In this document: piece after piece, positions 24,030 to 28,021 of the stretch | Layout: every line of letters begins with the position of its first letter | Numbering within the stretch: the stretch's first letter is position 1 | Assembly: GCA_017399665.1 (NCBI GenBank) | Contig: JAFQBR010000209.1 | Span: 1-28,021 of the forward strand | Direction of reading: 5' to 3' | DNA from: Clostridia bacterium | Lineage (GTDB): Bacteria; Bacillota_A; Clostridia; Christensenellales; Borkfalkiaceae | DNA length: 28,021 nt | Program-made: the position numbers and the translations under genes | The notes under the pieces: generated by a model | Database searches by the model: none | Seen by the model: only the letters and a program-made list of their open reading frames with translations | Told to the model about the DNA's origin: nothing

Positions 24030-24805
24030 TGATAGATACTCACGCTCACTTAACAGACCGCGTTTATGCTAATGCCGAAGAACTTATTGTTCAGGCAAAG
24101 CAGGCGGGCGTTAATAAAATAATAACCGTTGGTTACGATAATTTAAGCAGTGAAAAAAGCGCGCTTATTGCTAGTAAGTATAGCGACGTATTTTTTACCG
24201 CCGGCATTCACCCGTCGGAGGCGTTAAAGGTCGATAATCGCGCTATAGACCAACTTTTACCGCTATTTAAAAGCGAAAAATGCTTGGCTGTTGGCGAAAT
24301 AGGGCTTGATTATCACTACGGTAAGGATAGCAAGGAAGAGCAGAAAAAGTTATTTATTTCTCAGCTTCAGCTTGCAAAAAAGGTGAATTTGCCCGTTGTT
24401 ATTCATTCGCGCGAGGCCACCTTTGATATGCTTGAAATTTTAACAGCCAATAAAGACTGTTTGCAAAAGGGATTTTTAATGCACTGTTATTCAGAAAGCG
24501 CAGAAAGCGCAAAGGAATATTTAAAGCTTGGCGCGTATTTTGCATTTGGCGGAGCAATAACCTTTAAAAATGCTAAAAAGGAAGATATAATACGTTCAAT
24601 TCCAATAGATAGAGTGCTTTGCGAAACTGACTGTCCGTATATGTCCCCGGTGCCTTACCGCGGGCAAACTAATTTACCTGTAAGGGTAAAAGAGGTTTAC
24701 TTAAAAATGGCAGAGGTTTACGGAATAGAGCTTGATGAACTTGTGCAAACAATCAAACAAAACGCCGTTAGATTTTTTCAAACGGAGGCTTTGGGAGAAA
24801 GATAA
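24029..24805 (+). CDS. tatD: TatD family metal-dependent hydrolase (DNase)
   Basis: The 258-residue TIM-barrel hydrolase has the TatD metal ligands H5 and H7 (THAH), E90 (GEIGLDYH), H126 (IHSREA), H152 (MHCYS) and D201 (ETDCP). Family members are 3'-5' DNases. It sits between metG and ksgA with 1-nt TAATG overlaps on both sides, as the yabD gene does in Bacilli, where rnmV normally lies before ksgA; here rnmV is missing from the slot. Confidence 0.93.
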   Translation: MIDTHAHLTDRVYANAEELIVQAKQAGVNKIITVGYDNLSSEKSALIASKYSDVFFTAGIHPSEALKVDNRAIDQLLPLFKSEKCLAVGEIGLDYHYGKDSKEEQKKLFISQLQLAKKVNLPVVIHSREATFDMLEILTANKDCLQKGFLMHCYSESAESAKEYLKLGAYFAFGGAITFKNAKKEDIIRSIPIDRVLCETDCPYMSPVPYRGQTNLPVRVKEVYLKMAEVYGIELDELVQTIKQNAVRFFQTEALGER

Positions 24806-25644
24806 TGAAGCTTGGTGAATTACTTAAAAAACACAATTTTAAATTTAGCAAAAAGTACGGCCAAAACTTTTTAAGCGACGGCAACCTGCTTGAAAGCATT
24901 GCCACAAAAAGCGGGGTAGATTCAAACACTCCCGTACTTGAAATCGGTTGTGGCGCAGGAACTTTAACCAAGGTTTTATGTCAGCACGCAAAATACGTTT
25001 ACGGCTACGAAATAGATAAAACGCTTGCTCCCGTGCTTGGCGATAATCTTCGCGGAATAGAAAATTGCGATATTACCTTTAAAGACATCATGCGTGAAAA
25101 AACGCAAGAAACGGAAAACCGCATTGGAGAGCAGTATATGCTTGTTGCAAACCTGCCTTACTATATAACGACTCCTATTATTATGAAGTTTGTTGAAGAG
25201 TCTAAAAATTGCAAAGCAATAGTAATTATGGTACAGGAAGAGGTCGCAAGAAGAATTTGCGCAAAAGCCGGCACTGCAGATTACGGCGCAATTACCGCAA
25301 GTATTAATTTAGTTGCCGATTCAGAAATTATTTTGCGCGTACCAAGAACAATGTTTATGCCTGCTCCTAGCGTAGACAGTGCGGTTGTAAAAATTGTTTT
25401 TAACCAAAATAAATACGTTGGCGTAGATAGAAAAATCTATCGCGACACCGTAAGAACAGCATTTTTATCAAGAAGAAAAACGCTTGTTAACAACCTTCGC
25501 GAATGGCTTAAAATAGATAAAACAAGTGCAGAAAATTTACTTTTAGACTGCAATATAGATATTATGGCGCGTGGCGAAACTCTTACAGAAGAGGATTTTG
25601 TTAGATTATCTGCGGTAGTAAAACAAAGATATTTTAATAGCTGA
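24805..25644 (+). CDS. rsmA: 16S rRNA dimethyladenosine transferase
   Basis: Also known as KsgA. The 279-residue SAM-dependent enzyme dimethylates two adjacent adenosines near the 3' end of 16S rRNA. It has GQNFL (19-23), the SAM loop EIGCGAGTLT (46-55), the catalytic NLPYY (116-120) and a C-terminal helical domain with AFLSRRKTLVNNL. Its start overlaps the tatD stop by one base. It ends in TGA a few bases before conserved-loop element copy 9. Confidence 0.97.
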   Translation: MKLGELLKKHNFKFSKKYGQNFLSDGNLLESIATKSGVDSNTPVLEIGCGAGTLTKVLCQHAKYVYGYEIDKTLAPVLGDNLRGIENCDITFKDIMREKTQETENRIGEQYMLVANLPYYITTPIIMKFVEESKNCKAIVIMVQEEVARRICAKAGTADYGAITASINLVADSEIILRVPRTMFMPAPSVDSAVVKIVFNQNKYVGVDRKIYRDTVRTAFLSRRKTLVNNLREWLKIDKTSAENLLLDCNIDIMARGETLTEEDFVRLSAVVKQRYFNS

Positions 25645-25648
25645 AAGT

Positions 25649-25676
25649 GCCGATAATCGACCTATATGGCGGTTTT
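25649..25676 (+). repeat. Conserved-loop hairpin element, copy 9
   Basis: GATAATCGACCTATA at 25652-25666 with GCC / GGC arms and a following TTTT. It lies in the 45-bp gap between rsmA and the GtrA-like gene. Confidence 0.7.
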
Positions 25677-25689
25677 GGAGAGAAAAAGC

Positions 25690-26139
25690 ATGACAAAAAA
25701 AGAAAAAATATTGCAAATTGTTAAATTTGCTTTGTTTTCTGCATCTGCTGCAATTATTCAAGTTGTTTCTTACGAAATAATCGCTTATATTTGTAGGAAG
25801 AGTTTTTCGCTTACGGAAGAGCAATATTATTGGAGCGTTTATGCTGTTTCGCTTGTTCTTTCCGTTGTGTGGAATTTTACGTTTAACAGGAAGTTTACCT
25901 TTAAAAGTGCAACTAACGTGCCAATAGCTATGCTAAAGGTGCTTGCTTTTTATGCGGTATTCGCCCCTCTTTCAATTTGGTGGGGGGATGCGCTTGTTTC
26001 AATCGGTTGGGACGGTGACTTGGTGCTTGTAATCACTATGCTTATCAACTTTGTTACGGAATTTTTATACGACGATTTTATCGTATTTAAAAAAGATAAA
26101 GCAAAGGATAAGAATGGTAAAAGTCAAGATGATGAATAA
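25690..26139 (+). CDS. GtrA-like membrane protein
   Basis: The 149-residue protein has four membrane segments and the GtrA signature NFTFNRKFTF (about 61-70). GtrA-like proteins are thought to move polyprenyl-linked sugars across the membrane for surface glycosylation. An upstream in-frame ATG at 25666 lies in the repeat element and has no ribosome binding site, whereas ATG 25690 has GGAG at 25677-25680 with 9-nt spacing, so I use the latter. The C terminus is charged (many Lys and Asp). It probably reads through from rsmA. Confidence 0.8.
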   Translation: MTKKEKILQIVKFALFSASAAIIQVVSYEIIAYICRKSFSLTEEQYYWSVYAVSLVLSVVWNFTFNRKFTFKSATNVPIAMLKVLAFYAVFAPLSIWWGDALVSIGWDGDLVLVITMLINFVTEFLYDDFIVFKKDKAKDKNGKSQDDE

Positions 26140-26210
26140 CTTAATAGTTACCAAAAACGCATAATCTCTATATGCTTAAGAGTAAGTGATGTAAAAAATC
26201 GCATGTTTGT

Positions 26211-26231
26211 TGGTTTTTTAATAAAAAACCA
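26211..26231. terminator. Possible terminator after the GtrA-like gene
   Basis: TGGTTTTTTA and TAAAAAACCA are perfect inverted arms around one A. The T-rich tract after it is interrupted, so termination strength is uncertain. Confidence 0.4.
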
Positions 26232-26242
26232 CTTCATTTTAT

Positions 26243-26272
26243 TTGTAAAAGAGTGCGTGTTTATGTTATAAT
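26243..26272 (+). promoter_or_regulatory. Sigma-A promoter of the SPFH gene
   Basis: TTGTAA at 26243-26248, 18-bp spacer and TATAAT at 26267-26272 with an extended TGT. The transcript would start near 26279. Confidence 0.65.
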
Positions 26273-26282
26273 AACACGTAGG

Positions 26283-26332
26283 GTAAGCGTTTTTTTGCTA
26301 AGGCAAAATACTTTTTCTATTGAAGCGCTTAC
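26283..26332 (+). ncRNA. 5' leader hairpin of the SPFH gene
   Basis: GTAAGCG (26283-26289) pairs with CGCTTAC (26326-26332), with a nested TTGC-TAAG-GCAA hairpin (26295-26306). It lies at the very start of the predicted mRNA. I do not recognise a known riboswitch. Confidence 0.35.
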
Positions 26333-26359
26333 AAAATATTAATAAATCAGGAGGTCAAT

Positions 26360-27442
26360 ATGGGGCTTTTTGACAATTTATTTAGATTAAATATTGAATG
26401 GGCAGACGATACTCAGTCCAGAATGGTTTATAAATTCCCCTTTAAAAACAGCGGTAAGGAAGTGAACAATAAAAGCACGCTTACCGTAAGGGAATCTCAA
26501 GTTGCAATTTTTGTGCATAAAGGTCAAATTGCAGACGTTTTCACACCCGGTTTATACCAAATGGAAACGGAAATTTTACCTATTTTAACAAAGCTTGCAT
26601 CTTGGCAATACAAGTTTGAAACACCTATTACTTTGGACGTTTACTTTGTAAACACAAAGCAATTTACGAATATTAAATGGGGTACACAAAACCCATTTAT
26701 GATGCGCGACCCAGAGTTCGGCGTAATTCGTGTGCGCGGTTTTGGTTCTTTTGCCTATAAGGTAAACGACGCGCCCACTTTTATGCGTGAGCTTTTTGGC
26801 ACTAACTCTTCTTTTGAAACAGGCGATATTCAAGATTACCTCAAGAGCATGATAGTTTCAGGGCTTACCGACGCTATTGGCGAAAGTAAAATTTCTGCTA
26901 TCGACCTAGCTGGTAACACAATGGAATTCCAAACAATCGTTAAATCAAAAATTCAGTCAATGTTTAACGATATCGGTCTTGCGTTAACCACTTTAGTTAT
27001 CGAAAATATGTCTGTTCCTGCAGAAGTAGAAAAGGCGCTTGATGAGCGCGCAAGATACGGCATTTTAGGCGACGCAACCGATACTATGATGAAGGTTTCT
27101 GCAGCGCAAGCTATGCGTGACTCTGCAAAGAACCCCGGTGTTGGCGGTGCTTTTGTTGGCGCAGGCGTTGGTATGGGCGCAGGCGTTGGTGTTGGCGCTA
27201 TGATGGGCGAAGCTATTAAAAATGCAAGTCAGCCTCAACCTCAAAAAGTAGAAGAAAAACCTGCTCAAAAGGCAGAAGATACTGTTATTTGTCCTGTTTG
27301 CTCAAAACCTGTTGCAAAAACTGCAAAGTTCTGCTCTGAATGCGGTGCAAAAATGGACGTTAAAAAGTTCTGCACCAACTGCGGTAAAGAAGTTAAGGTG
27401 GGGGCTAAGTTCTGTTCTGAGTGCGGTACAAAACTCAACTAA
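26360..27442 (+). CDS. SPFH-domain protein with two C-terminal zinc ribbons (YdjI-like)
   Basis: The 360-residue protein has an N-terminal SPFH domain (about 1-230, with the E-S-Q-V-A-I-F-V and R-x-R-G-F-G-S-F-A-Y strands), a Gly/Ala/Val/Met-rich hydrophobic stretch (about 255-285), a Pro/Gln/Lys linker, and two zinc ribbons (about 309-332 and 337-360), each C-x2-C ... F-C-S-E-C. It resembles B. subtilis YdjI, a membrane-microdomain scaffold linked to PspA-type stress response, but no PspA or YdjG/H partner is adjacent. AGGAGG at 26350 is a good ribosome binding site. It has its own promoter and a structured leader. Confidence 0.85.
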   Translation: MGLFDNLFRLNIEWADDTQSRMVYKFPFKNSGKEVNNKSTLTVRESQVAIFVHKGQIADVFTPGLYQMETEILPILTKLASWQYKFETPITLDVYFVNTKQFTNIKWGTQNPFMMRDPEFGVIRVRGFGSFAYKVNDAPTFMRELFGTNSSFETGDIQDYLKSMIVSGLTDAIGESKISAIDLAGNTMEFQTIVKSKIQSMFNDIGLALTTLVIENMSVPAEVEKALDERARYGILGDATDTMMKVSAAQAMRDSAKNPGVGGAFVGAGVGMGAGVGVGAMMGEAIKNASQPQPQKVEEKPAQKAEDTVICPVCSKPVAKTAKFCSECGAKMDVKKFCTNCGKEVKVGAKFCSECGTKLN

Positions 27443-27569
27443 ATAAGCTTTATCTGCTTCGTTATATCGGCAAAAGCTTGTGCTTGCCTTCGGTCATGTA
27501 CGCAAAAGTACACTCCCTTCAGTCAATGCTCGCTTTTGTCAATCTAACTCGCATCTAACCACTATTTGC
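27443..27569. repeat. Tandem hairpin array, unit A (127 bp)
   Basis: Constant start ATAAGCTTTATCTGCTTCG, constant end GCATCTAACCACTATTT, and between them a long imperfect hairpin: GGCAAAAGC pairs with GCTTTTGTC, and the apex is GTAC-GCAAAA-GTAC. No coding capacity. Confidence 0.75.
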
Positions 27570-27699
27570 ATAAGCCTTATCTGCTACGTAACACTTTGTT
27601 CTTTTGTTTTTACCCACATTTCTGCGTACGGCAAGTACGCTCCTTGCGGTTAAAAACAAAACGCCGAGTTTGACACACTTGCATCTAACCACTATTTAC
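27570..27699. repeat. Tandem hairpin array, unit B (130 bp)
   Basis: Same flanks as unit A. The stem sequence differs: TTTTGTTTTTA pairs with TTAAAAACAAAA, and the apex is GCGTAC-GGCAA-GTACGC. Confidence 0.75.
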
Positions 27700-27825
27700 A
27701 TAAGCTTTATCTGCTACGTTATTGTCATAAAAAGTGCGCTTTTGTTCAGTTGTTTACGCTAAGTAAACGTCCTTCACAAAATGCTACTTGTTTGTGCCAA
27801 CTGCTTGCATCTAACCACTATTTAC
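27700..27825. repeat. Tandem hairpin array, unit C (126 bp)
   Basis: Same flanks. The stem AAGTGCGCTTTTGT pairs with ACAAAATGCTACTT and the apex is GTTTAC-GCTA-A-GTAAAC, again different in sequence but still paired. Confidence 0.75.
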
Positions 27826-27847
27826 ATAAGCTCTATCTGCTTGGTTT
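27826..27847. repeat. Tandem hairpin array, partial fourth unit
   Basis: Only the constant start (ATAAGCTCTATCTGCTTGG) is present, so the array ends or was cut here. The remaining 88 bp before the next gene are AT-rich with no clear feature beyond a ribosome binding site. Confidence 0.6.
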
Positions 27848-27935
27848 GTAACAGGTAGGCAACTAGCTAAAAGTATAAAAGCTTATAAAAAAACTCATAA
27901 TAAATTGGTAATTATAAAAAAGGAAGTATATAAAA

Positions 27936-28021
27936 ATGGCAAACAAAATCACTAAAGATACCCTTATTATGGATATCGTAAAAATTAACCCAGAAGCAGT
28001 AGGTATTTTACAAAGCTATGG
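27936..28021 (+). CDS. DUF1858-like small protein, N-terminal fragment (3' end outside window)
   Basis: ATG 27936 follows AAGGAAG (27920-27926). The 28 codons present include T-K-D-T-L-I-M-D-I-V and N-P-E-A-V-G-I-L-Q-S-Y, which match the start of DUF1858 domains, small helical domains often found with hybrid-cluster or iron-sulfur proteins. Too short for a firm function. Confidence 0.7.
   Translation, partial: MANKITKDTLIMDIVKINPEAVGILQSY

Noticed and set aside
25666..25689. Upstream ATG start for the GtrA-like gene
   Set aside because: It lies inside the repeat element and lacks a ribosome binding site, whereas ATG 25690 has one at good spacing.
27443..27847. Integron attC-like array (ATCTAAC boxes fit RYYYAAC, variable hairpins between)
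   Set aside because: The order and spacing of the boxes are wrong (the hairpin lies outside an RYYYAAC...GTTRRRY pair), the units contain no cassette ORFs and no integrase is present.
27443..27847. CRISPR array
   Set aside because: Period is about 127 bp, the variable parts are self-complementary, and there are no cas genes.

Overview
The window reads as a chromosomal segment of a low-GC, endospore-lineage Firmicute, most likely an uncultured gut-type Clostridia. Reasons: strong GGAGG-type ribosome binding sites and sigma-A-like promoters (several with an extended TGn -10); two separate sporulation pairs (spoIVFA-spoIVFB-like and spmA-spmB); the metG-tatD-ksgA order typical of Firmicutes; and large BspA-like leucine-rich-repeat (LRR) lipoproteins with Cys-rich repeats of the kind seen in gut commensals. 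No tRNA, rRNA, CRISPR array, transposase, integrase or phage gene was seen. Species-level placement is not possible from this sequence alone.

Layout. 1-492 is the 3' end of an LRR surface protein, followed by a 720-bp repeat-rich spacer. 1213-5013 is a tight three-gene operon: an old-yellow-enzyme/2-enoate-reductase-like flavoprotein followed by the large and small subunits of a split aconitase X. 5128-6779 (minus) is a spoIVFA/spoIVFB-like pair. 7015-8476 holds a membrane-anchored DUF2726 protein and a metallophosphoesterase. 8639-11086 holds a PfoR/PTS_EIIC_2 membrane protein and a single-chain iron-sulfur L-serine dehydratase. 11319-16130 holds a CDF exporter with a manganese-type site and a two-gene ABC exporter with one degenerate and one consensus nucleotide site. 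16778-20643 is a very large LRR lipoprotein gene broken by one frameshift near 19726. 20872-21970 (minus) is spmA-spmB. 22089-25644 is metG-tatD-ksgA with 1-nt TAATG overlaps, followed by a GtrA-like gene. 26360-27442 is an SPFH/zinc-ribbon protein, then a tandem array of long hairpins, then the start of a DUF1858-like gene.

The most unusual content is intergenic. A 15-bp sequence, GWTAATCGMCYTATA, occurs nine times, always between genes, usually as the loop of an A-tract/stem/T-tract hairpin whose stem differs from copy to copy while the loop is conserved. AGATTCT-ended inverted-repeat elements (about 73 and 98 bp) and strings of tiny palindromes cluster beside the LRR genes. Three tandem ~127-bp units at 27443-27825 have constant flanks, but their long hairpins differ in sequence while keeping the ability to pair. 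Among proteins, the flavoprotein plus aconitase X operon looks like a dehydrate-then-reduce (or reverse) pathway with no substrate that can be assigned from sequence.
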